Positions 55,501 to 63,926 of a stretch of DNA of 64,000 nt are shown here, piece by piece (positions within the stretch are counted from its first letter, which is position 1; the number at the start of each line of letters is the position of its first letter). The stretch is from JBFFMO01 sp041390025 (lineage in GTDB: Bacteria > Myxococcota_A > Bradymonadia > Bradymonadales > Bradymonadaceae). Below the pieces are notes generated by a model that did no database searches, had not been told where the DNA came from, and was given only the letters and a program-made list of their open reading frames with translations. The stretch lies in the NCBI GenBank assembly GCA_041390025.1, contig JAWKQR010000003.1:186001-250000 (forward strand), written 5' to 3'. A program made the position numbers and the translations under genes.

Positions 55501-55768
55501 CGAAGACCACGTACGGCTGACCCTCAAAAATGCGGTCGGTCGCCTCGTCTGCCCGCACATGGTCAAAGTCGATGACCGACACGATGTTGGGGTGGTCCAG
55601 CGCAGCCAAGGCGTGGACTTCGCGGCTTAGGGACTGCGCAAACTCCTCGGCGAGGTTGCGACGAAGAAGCTTGATCGCGACGGTTTCACCGCCAAACGAG
55701 GCGCGCCACACAACGCCGGTTGCGCCGTCTCCTAACACTGCCTCAAGCTGGTAAGCGCCAAGCCTCAA
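52595..55768 (-). pseudogene. PknB/PknK-like Ser/Thr kinase with ATPase and TPR region, three frame breaks
   Basis: Starting from a TTG behind AGGA, the first 538 residues are intact. Kinase domain: K33 in VAIK, HRDLKPGN at 133-140, DFG at 154-156, APEQ. It is followed by a STAND-type ATPase (Walker A GPEGSGKT near 395, Walker B IVLIDN). The frame then breaks near 54153 (QTFQR to ELIASRLKL), again near 53540 (KRRLLGLRWEA to LRWRSALIP) and near 52805 (HYWGVLAG to RGFEHDWEKW). TPR repeats (LPHIQEALEVLQAA, ALKHLQKAADWYRS) lie between. Together the pieces form one protein of about 1057 residues. Each break looks like loss of one base. If sequence errors, this is an intact PknK-like sensor kinase. 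Confidence 0.85.
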
Positions 55769-55776
55769 CGGTGTTC

Positions 55777-55845
55777 CTAACGTTTGGACACCGGACTGCG
55801 GAGCGTTCCGATGCCCTCGATTTCGGCCTTGATGCAGTCTGCATC
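55777..55845 (-). pseudogene. Remnant of an FAH-family gene 3' end
   Basis: The minus strand reads ADCIKAEIEGIGTLRSPVSKR and TAG, a diverged copy of the last 20 residues of the FAH-family protein 760 bases to the right (DIVEVEIEGIGTLSNPVTRL). A 25-base stretch at 55801-55825 is identical to 56562-56586. Only this end is present. It lies directly before the kinase start and suggests a duplication that left the lipoprotein gene and a palindromic unit in between. Confidence 0.75.
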
Positions 55846-55926
55846 AAATGCAAATCGTTACGCCGGAACCATATCAGCGAATCGGATGGGTCGCATCCCA
55901 GTAGTCGCTCGCTCGCCCAACTTCTC

Positions 55927-56448
55927 TTAAAGATTGCTGGCTTCGCTGTAGTCGCAGACACAACCCGGCCGGTCCGCAGCGGCATCATCCCAGCACGACA
56001 GCCAGCCGCCCTGCATGCCATCAATCAAAGATGGAAGCATCATCACTTCATCCTGAGTCACATCGATCTCGCGAACGTAGGTTGCGACAACATTGCTGTT
56101 GGTCCTAGAATTTGTAAAAACGCAAAATCCCGCGGGGCCCTCGTACGAGCATGCTTCCCCATCCGTTGCAGTGGCGCGGAAGCCGTTGGAATACAGGCAT
56201 CCAAGTTGCGTGCATGCCGTCTCGTCGACCTGAGCTTCGCATTTTTCTGCGGTTGGGGGCGGCATGTCGACACCCGCATCCTCTTGAAGTGATGTGTCAT
56301 TCACTGCGTCGGTCCCAGCGTCTGCCCCGCCCGTCGTACTGTTGTTGGTCGCAGTTTTGTCCTTGTCGGCAGCGTCTGAGCAACCCGTGCCCAAGACCCA
56401 CATCATCAAGGCCACAAGCACCCATCTCGTTTTCGGTATCGATGTCAT
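55927..56448 (-). CDS. Cys-rich lipoprotein of unknown function
   Basis: The 173-residue product starts with ATG exactly seven bases behind a perfect AGGAGG. A lipoprotein signal (VALMMWVLGTGCSDA) is followed by an Asn/Thr/Ala/Asp linker and a domain with eight cysteines (CEAQVDETACTQLGCLYS, CVCDYSEASNL), likely disulphide-rich and surface exposed. Such short Cys-rich lipoproteins (CxxQxDExxCxxxxGC) are frequent in Myxococcota; no function known. Longer upstream open frames run into the palindromic repeat. Confidence 0.75.
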   Translation of the reverse strand: MTSIPKTRWVLVALMMWVLGTGCSDAADKDKTATNNSTTGGADAGTDAVNDTSLQEDAGVDMPPPTAEKCEAQVDETACTQLGCLYSNGFRATATDGEACSYEGPAGFCVFTNSRTNSNVVATYVREIDVTQDEVMMLPSLIDGMQGGWLSCWDDAAADRPGCVCDYSEASNL

Positions 56449-56475
56449 CCAATCCCTCCTAGCTACCAAATTCAT

Positions 56476-56516
56476 GGGCCGGCAATCTCCGATTGCCGGA
56501 TTCGGCGAAGCCGAAC
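56476..56516. repeat. Single two-hairpin palindromic repeat unit (block 7)
   Basis: One perfect unit: GGCAATC-TCC-GATTGCC directly followed by TTCGGC-GAA-GCCGAA, 41 bases in all. It is the cleanest example in the window and lacks linkers and neighbours, so it defines the element: two perfect hairpins separated by one or two bases. It lies 27 bases upstream of the Cys-rich lipoprotein start and 21 bases from the FAH gene stop. Confidence 0.92.
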
Positions 56517-56537
56517 ACTCGGTCTGTGGCAAAGGCC

Positions 56538-57329
56538 CTAGAGACGGGTCACCGGATTGCTGAGCGTTCCGATGCCCTCGATTTCGACCTCGACGATGTC
56601 CCCATCCGAAAGAGGTCCCACACCAGCTGGAGTGCCGGTCAGGATCACATCGCCGGGCTCCAACGTCATGATGTGCGAAATGTACGAAATACACGTCGCG
56701 ATATCAAAGATCATGTCGTCGAAGGTGCCCTCTTGCTTGACCTCGCCGTTGATGCGGCAGGTGATGCGCTTGCCTTCGGGCTGCCAGTGGGTGGCGGGCA
56801 CCATCGCGGGTCCAAGCGGGCAGAAGGTGTCGAATCCCTTTGCGACGGTGTAACGCTTCAACTGACGTTGGATGTCACGCGCGGTGACGTCGTTGGCACA
56901 GGTGTAGCCAAGCACGTGCTCAAGCGCGTCTTCTTTGGCCACACGGCATGCGCGTGAACCGATGATGATCGCGAGCTCGGCCTCGTGATGGACTTCCTCG
57001 GACTGCGGGGGCAGCAGGATGGTGCCGTGGTTGGGCAGCAGGGCCGAGGTCGCCTTCAGGAAGATCAGCGGCTCCTCGGGGATGGGTTTGCCCTGTTCCT
57101 CGGCGTGCAGCTTGTAGTTTAGGCCGATGCAGACAATTTTTGAGGGAGCAACCGGCGGTAGAATGTGCTCGTCCAAGACGACAAAAGGCAACCCGAGCCT
57201 CGGGTTGCCTGTCTTCGAACGTTCCACAAAATCTGCCACCGTGTGATGGAGCCGCCACAGCGTCCCATCGCGCTCAATTGCGTCGATGGGTTGCATCTCG
57301 ACGGGGTCCAGGACACGCCAGAATTTCAT
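56538..57329 (-). CDS. Fumarylacetoacetate hydrolase (FAH) family enzyme
   Basis: The 263-residue protein has the FAH fold: KIVCIGLNYKLHAEEQ, metal ligands in VHHEAELAIIIG (Glu...Glu) and NDVTARD, Lys in AKGFDTFCPLGP and GDVILTGTPAGVG. Members cleave C-C bonds of acylpyruvates or decarboxylate oxaloacetate; the specific substrate cannot be told. The start is ATG, one base after the stop of the PEGA-like gene, so the two are in one operon. The 3' end exists in a second, decayed copy at 55777. Confidence 0.9.
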   Translation of the reverse strand: MKFWRVLDPVEMQPIDAIERDGTLWRLHHTVADFVERSKTGNPRLGLPFVVLDEHILPPVAPSKIVCIGLNYKLHAEEQGKPIPEEPLIFLKATSALLPNHGTILLPPQSEEVHHEAELAIIIGSRACRVAKEDALEHVLGYTCANDVTARDIQRQLKRYTVAKGFDTFCPLGPAMVPATHWQPEGKRITCRINGEVKQEGTFDDMIFDIATCISYISHIMTLEPGDVILTGTPAGVGPLSDGDIVEVEIEGIGTLSNPVTRL

Positions 57330-57330
57330 G

Positions 57331-58857
57331 TTACTCCGCTTCTTTCTTAGCCTTGGCGGCGATCGACTCTTGCATGAGGCGATTTCGCTCTTCGACGGCT
57401 TTGCGCTCTTCTTCCTGAGTCTTGATGAACGTCTTCAGGTTGTTGAAATCAAAGTTGAAGTTCCAAGTGTAGTTGCACTTCTTTTGGACGGAATCCTTGT
57501 CGGGGTTGAACTTCTCGGCCTTCAACTCCGCTTCGGTCTTCCAGTTGCAGGTCCAGTTCTGGCGCTGCAATGAAGTCACGTACATCGGGTATTCGCCGGC
57601 TTCCTTAGGCATTTGAAGCTGGACCTTGTGGCCCTTGTCCAACACCGTGTCGACGTTGACGGGGCGCTCCTCAAGCTTGCCGGTCTTTTCGTCTTTGACG
57701 AAGTACTTGCTGAACGTGACGGGCGTCTTCAGGACTTCGCCCTTCTCGTCCATCAACGGCACGTTGTTAAAGATCACGTTTGCGCCCGGAGGCGTCGTCG
57801 AGATCGTGATCTCGCCGAAGTATTCGGTCTCGACGTCTGGCGACAGACGTGTGTCGAACTCTTGTTTGGCCTCGGGGCTGACCGGCTCAAGGTTAGCCGA
57901 AGCCGCGAAGCTGAAGTCACCCGATGGCGTTTCAAGCCACTTGCCTTGCGTCATCTCGATCGTCGTGGTTTTGAAACCAGGCGCCGAGACGGCGATGCTG
58001 AGGTCTTTCTTGATGTTGAGGTTCTGGAACACCGTGGATGGCCCAAGCTGAAGCTCGCGCCATTCGCCCGTGCTGGTCTGGCCGTACTGGTACTGACCAT
58101 TGAGCTTAATTTCGGCGTACAGCGGGTTTCCGCTGATCATCAGGTTGCCGAACTTGTCGAGCTTGGCGAGCTGTTCCTGACGGTATTCTTCTTCGATGCG
58201 CTCTTTCTCGGCGAGTCGGCGCTCACGCAGCTCACCGCGGAAAAGGGCGCCGATGTCTTCGACCGAGCCAAACGCGAGCACGGCACCGATGCCAATGGCC
58301 AAAGCACCGGCGGCAATGCCGAGGTACAGGCCCATGTTGGACTTTTCGGGGATATCGAGGTCACCGCGGTCGATGTCTTCGAGGTAGCTCGACGACGGCG
58401 CTGGGCCCTGACCGGAGTGGATGAACAGTTCGATCCCCGGATGGCGCTCCGCAGCCGACCCACCCTTGGACTTCCCTGTGTTCTTAGCTTTCTCGGCCTT
58501 CTTAGGCTCGGCTTTCTTCTCAGGCTTCTTGTCGGCTTTCTTCTCGGCCTTCTTGGGAGCAGGCTTAACCTCCTCCTCTTCTTCTTCCTCTTCCTCGGCC
58601 GCGTCCTGCTCGTCTTCGTCGGCCGCATCCTCGTCCGAGGCCGCTTCATCGGCGTCGGCATCCGCGTCTTCGGAGTCGTCCTCGCCATCGATGCCCAATC
58701 CGGCCATCACGTCTTCAGCCGACTCATCGCTCGCCGGGACCTTCTTTTTATCGACGCCCATCTCAGCTGCTTTCTCGTCTACGATCTCGTCGGCTGTCTT
58801 TTTCTTCTTCTCTTCGGACACGGTCACCCTCGCGGCGTGGATGTCCATGAAAGACAT
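57331..58857 (-). CDS. Membrane protein with acidic/Lys-rich linker and PEGA-like domains
   Basis: The 508-residue protein starts around ATG 58857 (MSFMDIHAAR; 58848 possible). The cytoplasmic part of about 160 residues is Lys-rich and then Asp/Glu-rich (DEDEQDAAEEEEEEEEEV, KPAPKKAEKKADKKPEKK). A transmembrane helix follows (LYLGIAAGALAIGIGAVLAF). The periplasmic part has PEGA-like strands (YAEIKLNGQYQYGQT; ISTTPPGANVIFNNVPL), similar to domains that bind the cell wall or decorate surface proteins. A long coiled coil forms the end. No homologue recognised; a wall-anchor or trans-envelope role is possible. Confidence 0.7.
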   Translation of the reverse strand: MSFMDIHAARVTVSEEKKKKTADEIVDEKAAEMGVDKKKVPASDESAEDVMAGLGIDGEDDSEDADADADEAASDEDAADEDEQDAAEEEEEEEEEVKPAPKKAEKKADKKPEKKAEPKKAEKAKNTGKSKGGSAAERHPGIELFIHSGQGPAPSSSYLEDIDRGDLDIPEKSNMGLYLGIAAGALAIGIGAVLAFGSVEDIGALFRGELRERRLAEKERIEEEYRQEQLAKLDKFGNLMISGNPLYAEIKLNGQYQYGQTSTGEWRELQLGPSTVFQNLNIKKDLSIAVSAPGFKTTTIEMTQGKWLETPSGDFSFAASANLEPVSPEAKQEFDTRLSPDVETEYFGEITISTTPPGANVIFNNVPLMDEKGEVLKTPVTFSKYFVKDEKTGKLEERPVNVDTVLDKGHKVQLQMPKEAGEYPMYVTSLQRQNWTCNWKTEAELKAEKFNPDKDSVQKKCNYTWNFNFDFNNLKTFIKTQEEERKAVEERNRLMQESIAAKAKKEAE

Positions 58858-58996
58858 CCGTTGGGATTGAGGCACACGCACGCGTGCTGCGGCCGCGGAG
58901 ATTAGTCCGGCTAGAACTCCCTTGTCAATTGACAGGTTGACCCAGATTTTCCAAACGGGTAGCGCGGAGGGTGCGGGCGCGCCAAGCCCGGGGACG

Positions 58997-59239
58997 TTAG
59001 GCGACGGCGACTTCGGCAAACACATCATCCGCAGCAGCGTGGACCTCGGACTCTTCCCACAGCTCGTCGACCCACTCGGGCAGCTCGAATTCACGCGTCG
59101 GATTGCGCTCAAACGCGGTGGCCGACTCCATGAAACTGCGTGCGTCGAATGCAGCGACCTCTCGGGTGGACTCGCGCGTCCACTCTGTCTTGGTCTCGGT
59201 CGCCTCTGTTGTGCCCTTCTTCTTCGTTCGCTTTGCCAT
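58997..59239 (-). CDS. Small acidic protein of unknown function
   Basis: The 80-residue product starts with ATG behind GGGAG (MAKRTKKKGTTEATETKTEW) and is basic at the N-terminus and acidic later (ELPEWVDELWEESEVHAAAD). The size and charge are those of a regulatory or nucleoid-associated small protein. No family recognised. It lies upstream of the PEGA-like gene in the same direction with a gap of 139 bases without features. Confidence 0.55.
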   Translation of the reverse strand: MAKRTKKKGTTEATETKTEWTRESTREVAAFDARSFMESATAFERNPTREFELPEWVDELWEESEVHAAADDVFAEVAVA

Positions 59240-59555
59240 GATGCTCTCCCGCCAGTTGGTGACACCTACATCATCGGAACATAGGGGAAAGTGTTTAGGA
59301 AATTTTTGGCAAAAAACGACGATCGGATCCGGACTTAGATCCATGGTGAGGTTATCCGAGCAAGAAACGAAAAAGGGTCGCTTTCGCGACCCCTGATCGT
59401 AGGACGGTCTTCGCGTTCCCCGCTCGACTTCTTGAGTGTGACAGAAGGCCAATCGTGATCCCAAAGAATAAAACATCGTCATTTTCGAGACTTGCCAACG
59501 TGTCCAAGCGACAACACACTGCCCCGCAAACACCTAGACTGCGAGGACGGGAACG
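59240..59555. other. Divergent intergenic region, no gene seen
   Basis: It separates two outward-facing genes and should hold both promoters. It contains one strong hairpin with a T-run in the minus direction. No open frame has coding character; an 80-codon upstream extension of the small acidic gene reads through here but lacks a ribosome-binding site. Confidence 0.5.
59370..59392 (-). terminator. Intrinsic-terminator-like hairpin without an obvious upstream gene
   Basis: On the minus strand GGGTCGC-GAAA-GCGACCC forms a perfect 7-bp stem with a GAAA loop and is followed by TTTTT. No minus-strand gene lies to its right; the next gene is on the plus strand. It could end a short non-coding RNA or attenuate a leader of the small acidic gene located just downstream in the minus direction. 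Confidence 0.55.
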
Positions 59556-61004
59556 ATGCGTTGGTACATGACAAAAGGCGATTCGTGGTGGATGGCAACC
59601 TTTGACGACGAGGGCGGTGTCGAGGTCACGACCCACGACGGCGCCCCGGAGTCGTTGGACTTTTCGAGTCAGGACGACGCGATGACGGCGATCCGCGAGC
59701 GCGTCGTGTCTCTGCTCGCGCAGGGTTACAAAGAAACAACCCACCCCGACGACAAGTACCTTCCCGACCCCACCGTCGATGCGTGGTACCACACCGAATT
59801 CTTCGACCTGCTCGGCGCCGCAAAACGCGCACAGTCGCGGGGGATGGTTGCGCGGCTTGAGGCCGACCTCAACTGCACATTCCCCCCCGATGTCCGTAGG
59901 TTCCTTGAGTTCCGCGACACCCACAATTTTGGCTACACCAATTTCGCGGAATGGCGCATTTGGGACGCCGACTTGGATCTGCCGGACATGGGTGTGAGCA
60001 ATCGCTTCGAACAGTTGATCCTGCTCGACCAGCAAAACTATCTGGGCACGGCCATGAGCGAGGCGTTCATGAGCGCGGTGTTCTTGGGCACCGCCGGCAA
60101 CGGCGATTCCTACTTCGCCACGCAAGCCGAAGACGAAGACGATTTCGAGATCCTGTATTGGAACCACGAAACCGCGCAGCCCGAGTTCGCGATCGCTGAC
60201 CGAATCTCGACGTTCGCGTTTGCCAATCACCTGTTGAATCAGGTCGAGGAGTTCGACATCGAGGAGGAGATGGGCCTGATCGAGGAGCGGGCACACCTAT
60301 CTTGGCACTACTCGTCGATCGAAGAAGAGTCGGGCATCGAACCGACCTACAATCGCCGCGGCAACGCGATGTACTATTTTTGGCGCGCAAACTGGATCAA
60401 CTACCTGCTGCGCAACAACCAAGTGGTCAAAGTCGCCGGGATCCCCGACTACTTTATTGCGCAAATCCATCAGGGCCTTACGTGGGAAGACGTCCTGAAG
60501 TTCCACCACATCCGCCAAACCCCTGCGACCCAGTACTATTGGCTGTGGCGCCTGTTCTGGTTCAACAAACCCGAGCTTGCGCAAATGCTTGAGCTCGCCG
60601 CCAACGCCCCCTCGCCGCTTGTGCGTGACTGTGGAGCGCTGATCGCAGAGCTGCAAAACGGTCGGAAACAGCTCGGCACGATCCAGGACATTCACGCGCT
60701 GCGTGAGCAGTTCTTGGCGTTGGACCTCGACCCAGACCCCGCGCGTGTCGCACAGCGTGAGGCCGAGAAACTCGCCGCAGAGCGCGCAGCCGAGGAAGCG
60801 CACCAGTCGGCCCTGGACGATGTGCATGCGCTGACAAAATCGGCCAGCCGACAGGAGCTCATCGATGCGGCGTGGACGCGCGTGGAGAATTTGGAGGCCG
60901 TCGAGGTCATCTACGACCACCTCAAAACCCACGAGGACATCGCGTGGGGCATGCGACGTGTGGATTTCCTGACCGAGTCACACACCGAGTTCAAGAAAGG
61001 ATGA
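59556..61004 (+). CDS. WGR-like and SUKH (SMI1/KNR4)-like domain protein
   Basis: The 482-residue protein starts with a degenerate WGR-like domain (MRWYMTKGDSWWMATFDDEG onward, ending LLAQGYKE), followed by a SUKH-like domain (LEADLNCTFPPDVRRFLEFR...GGT equivalent, and YFATQAEDEDDFEILYW, about residues 108-230). A charged helical region and coiled coil follow. WGR domains bind nucleic acids or partner proteins; SUKH proteins act as immunity proteins or scaffolds. The stop TGA is followed in the next frame by EICELLGEPAG and then by the next gene, so the two may be one protein. Start ATG behind GGGA. Confidence 0.75.
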   Translation: MRWYMTKGDSWWMATFDDEGGVEVTTHDGAPESLDFSSQDDAMTAIRERVVSLLAQGYKETTHPDDKYLPDPTVDAWYHTEFFDLLGAAKRAQSRGMVARLEADLNCTFPPDVRRFLEFRDTHNFGYTNFAEWRIWDADLDLPDMGVSNRFEQLILLDQQNYLGTAMSEAFMSAVFLGTAGNGDSYFATQAEDEDDFEILYWNHETAQPEFAIADRISTFAFANHLLNQVEEFDIEEEMGLIEERAHLSWHYSSIEEESGIEPTYNRRGNAMYYFWRANWINYLLRNNQVVKVAGIPDYFIAQIHQGLTWEDVLKFHHIRQTPATQYYWLWRLFWFNKPELAQMLELAANAPSPLVRDCGALIAELQNGRKQLGTIQDIHALREQFLALDLDPDPARVAQREAEKLAAERAAEEAHQSALDDVHALTKSASRQELIDAAWTRVENLEAVEVIYDHLKTHEDIAWGMRRVDFLTESHTEFKKG

Positions 61005-61043
61005 GATCTGCGAACTCCTCGGAGAGCCCGCGGGGATGCGGTA

Positions 61044-63926
61044 TTGCCGCTCGTGTTTGCGAAGTGCGGTTACACCTTTCCGTTCCGGGTCGCGGCCTAC
61101 GCCAGCGATCGACGGTGTTTTCCAAAATTGGTCGAGGCCCTGTCCGGCGAGCGGTTTCAGCACGCGGCTGCCCGCGCGATCGGTGAGTTTGCGACCCACG
61201 CGCCAGACCTTGCCCACACCGCGCTGCCAGGCCTGCGGCAGCTCGCCGAGCAGTCGTGGTGGGACAGCGACGATTACCTCGGGGCCATCCACCACAAAGA
61301 CAACCTTAGGGCTTCGCTGTGGGCGCTTGGTCGCCTTGGTGCGCCCGAGGACTTGGATTTTCTGTTGAAAACGGCCGCCGAAGGGCCAGAGCCTGGCCAA
61401 ATCGCTGCTGCTAAGGCGGCCACCGAGCTGACGTTGCGCCATCGCTTGGAATCCGAGCAGCTTGAGGCCGTGTTGGGCCACATGCTCATGTCCGAATCGC
61501 CAAACCCCGCGTTGTTTATGCTCGCACGGCTCGCGACTGACAACGCAGCACGCTTGCTCAAGGAATTTCTGGCGATCCGCGGCGGTACGGCCGTCGCCAT
61601 GGCGTACGCCAACGTGATGGTGGCGGCGATGGCCCATCGGCGCGGCGAGGACGTGAACTGGGCCAAGGTTCTGTTTGCGGCACAGGTGTCCTGCGAGAAC
61701 ATCTTCGACGAAGAAGAGCTCCACCTCACGGTCATCGAATTGCTCGATTCCTACGCGGACCGAGACACCGTCGAGACCGTGCTGCGTCAGCTCGTGACGT
61801 CGCCGCGCACGGCCGTCCGTCGGGCCGCCCAAACGCGTCTGGCAGACTTTGGACACGTCGCGTTTCCCGCTGACGCTGTGGTTGTGGACGAGGTGTTTGA
61901 CGCCGATGGATTTGCGGGGCTGACCCGGCTACTCGAGGACGCCGACACAACGTTGCGACACAATGTGCTGATTCGGGCCGCACAAGCCGACGAGGTCCCC
62001 CCAAGCTTTGGCGCGATCGCCGTCGAGACCCTAAAGCTGCTGTGCCACACGCCGCATTACGCCACATCCAAAGCCAGCCGAAGCGACGACGTGCTGTCTT
62101 ACGCCATCCGGGCCGCCGTCGACTTGGGCCTGCCCGAGGTCGATGCGTTCCTAGGCGCGTTGTTTGCCCAAAACCGACTCTACATGAAGTCGGTTTCGTC
62201 GTCGGACGTGCAACGTCTGCGCGACTCGGGGACGGCCGACGAGGGCGAGACCGGACCGAAGTTTGATGCGTTTGGGGACGCCACATGGTTCGCCGGGGCC
62301 GCGATCCATGGCATCGCTCGGCATGCGGACGGTCGTGTTTTTGTCGCCACAAACGCTGGATTGCGGGTCTTCTCGGCAGACGGCCAACGCATCAAAGAGC
62401 TAAGCCCGGGTTGGCTGTTTGACGTTCAAATCCAGGGCCAGAACGTGGCGGTATGTGGGCACGGCGGCAAGTTCGAACTTTTGGATGCCACAACCTACGA
62501 CACCAAACCTACACCCAGCCTTCGTTCAGGCATCCGCAAGGCCCGTTTCTCGCCGGATGGCTCACGTGTGGCGGTGGTCTCCGACGGTCAGTATTGGGCT
62601 GTGGTCGATGTCAAAACAGGCGAACAGACGGCCGCGACGGGTCAAAAATCCGACGTCAACGGTGTGGACTGGATCGACAACGATCGCCTCGTGATCTGCA
62701 CAGACCGCGCGGTGGTGCTGTGCAGCGCCAATGGCGATGAAGGACGAGAGCTCAAGACCGGCGGAGGCGCTGAGGTTCGATACGCCGACGGCGTGGTTTA
62801 CGTGTCGACGTCCAAGGGCATCTTGCGCCTCAACGACCAGCTCGACGAGGCAGCACCACTGCTCAAACAGACCGGCGTCGCCCGGATCGAGATCCGCGGC
62901 AACAAGCTTTACGCGGGTTCTTGGGAGACCAAAGACGCTGGGGTTTGGGTGTGGAACCTCGAAACCGGCAAACGCCGACGGCTCAAGGTCGAAAACCCAA
63001 CCGGCGTGTTTGGGATGGATGTGTCTGGCGACGGCGAGGTCTTGGCGGGCGGCAACAGCCGCGAAGTTCAGCGATGGAATGCCAAGGGCGTGTACCTAAA
63101 CCAACCCGCTGCGCGGCACACCAACGAGATTGCCGCGATCGGCGCGGGTCGGAAAGGCCGCGTGTTGACGGTCTCTGACGACCACCAGGTGATCGAATGG
63201 GACCTCGACACCAAGGCAGCCATGGCGACGTGGGCGTTCGACTTCCGGACTTGTTTTGCACAGTGGTCATCCGACGCGCAGACGCTTTTTGTGTGCGGAA
63301 CCGAGAACGTCGTGGCCATGAACGCCGATGGGACGGAGCTGTGGAGGAACACGGACGTCGCGCGCAGCGAGTACCTCGCGGTGACCGACACGGCGATCGT
63401 GGCGGCGTCTTACAATCGGTTGGTCTGGCTCGACGCCAAAACCGGCGCGCTCGTGCACGCCACCGAACCCTTTGCAGACTCGTTCATCTTCCGCTGGGAG
63501 CGGCTCGACAACAACCGCATCGCCGTGGCCGGTTACGACGACACCCATGTGTTCATCTTCGACCTGACCTCGCGCGAGCTCATCGACACGGTCGACCTTG
63601 GCGCCGGTGGGCGCATGCGGGCATTCGCACGGATCGACGCAAACCGGGTCGCGTTTACGCGCTGGAACGACACGTTGACAATCTTCAACCTGTCCACGCA
63701 CGCGCCAGAGAAAATCGTCAGTGGTACCAGCTTGGATCAATTGGTCTTCGACCCTGCCAACGATCGCCTTTTGGCGTGGCACGGCAACACGATCATGGGC
63801 GTGGGCACCGACGGAGAGATGTCAACCGTCGGTCGCGGACCGATCGCGGAATGCGCTGCGTTTGTTGGCGATCGGCTTGTTGTGGGGACCAAGGCCGGAG
63901 AGGTTTTTGTGGGAAGCGTTGCGTAG
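61044..63926 (+). CDS. HEAT-repeat and beta-propeller protein, possibly the C-terminal part of the preceding gene
   Basis: The 960-residue frame starts with an unconvincing TTG and has no ribosome-binding site. The first 400 residues are HEAT-like helices (AAARAIGEFATHAPDLAHTA, LRASLWALGRLGAPEDLDFL, AVRRAAQTRLADFGHVAF). The remaining 530 form a WD40/PQQ-like beta-propeller (GIARHADGRVFVATNAGLRV, VWVWNLETGKRRRLKV, VIEWDLDTKA). This is a scaffold design without a visible catalytic site. The 39 bases between the two genes encode EICELLGEPAG in another frame, so two small frame errors could split one giant WGR-SUKH-HEAT-propeller protein of about 1450 residues. The product ends just before the window edge; the last 74 bases show nothing. 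Confidence 0.75.
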   Translation: MPLVFAKCGYTFPFRVAAYASDRRCFPKLVEALSGERFQHAAARAIGEFATHAPDLAHTALPGLRQLAEQSWWDSDDYLGAIHHKDNLRASLWALGRLGAPEDLDFLLKTAAEGPEPGQIAAAKAATELTLRHRLESEQLEAVLGHMLMSESPNPALFMLARLATDNAARLLKEFLAIRGGTAVAMAYANVMVAAMAHRRGEDVNWAKVLFAAQVSCENIFDEEELHLTVIELLDSYADRDTVETVLRQLVTSPRTAVRRAAQTRLADFGHVAFPADAVVVDEVFDADGFAGLTRLLEDADTTLRHNVLIRAAQADEVPPSFGAIAVETLKLLCHTPHYATSKASRSDDVLSYAIRAAVDLGLPEVDAFLGALFAQNRLYMKSVSSSDVQRLRDSGTADEGETGPKFDAFGDATWFAGAAIHGIARHADGRVFVATNAGLRVFSADGQRIKELSPGWLFDVQIQGQNVAVCGHGGKFELLDATTYDTKPTPSLRSGIRKARFSPDGSRVAVVSDGQYWAVVDVKTGEQTAATGQKSDVNGVDWIDNDRLVICTDRAVVLCSANGDEGRELKTGGGAEVRYADGVVYVSTSKGILRLNDQLDEAAPLLKQTGVARIEIRGNKLYAGSWETKDAGVWVWNLETGKRRRLKVENPTGVFGMDVSGDGEVLAGGNSREVQRWNAKGVYLNQPAARHTNEIAAIGAGRKGRVLTVSDDHQVIEWDLDTKAAMATWAFDFRTCFAQWSSDAQTLFVCGTENVVAMNADGTELWRNTDVARSEYLAVTDTAIVAASYNRLVWLDAKTGALVHATEPFADSFIFRWERLDNNRIAVAGYDDTHVFIFDLTSRELIDTVDLGAGGRMRAFARIDANRVAFTRWNDTLTIFNLSTHAPEKIVSGTSLDQLVFDPANDRLLAWHGNTIMGVGTDGEMSTVGRGPIAECAAFVGDRLVVGTKAGEVFVGSVA

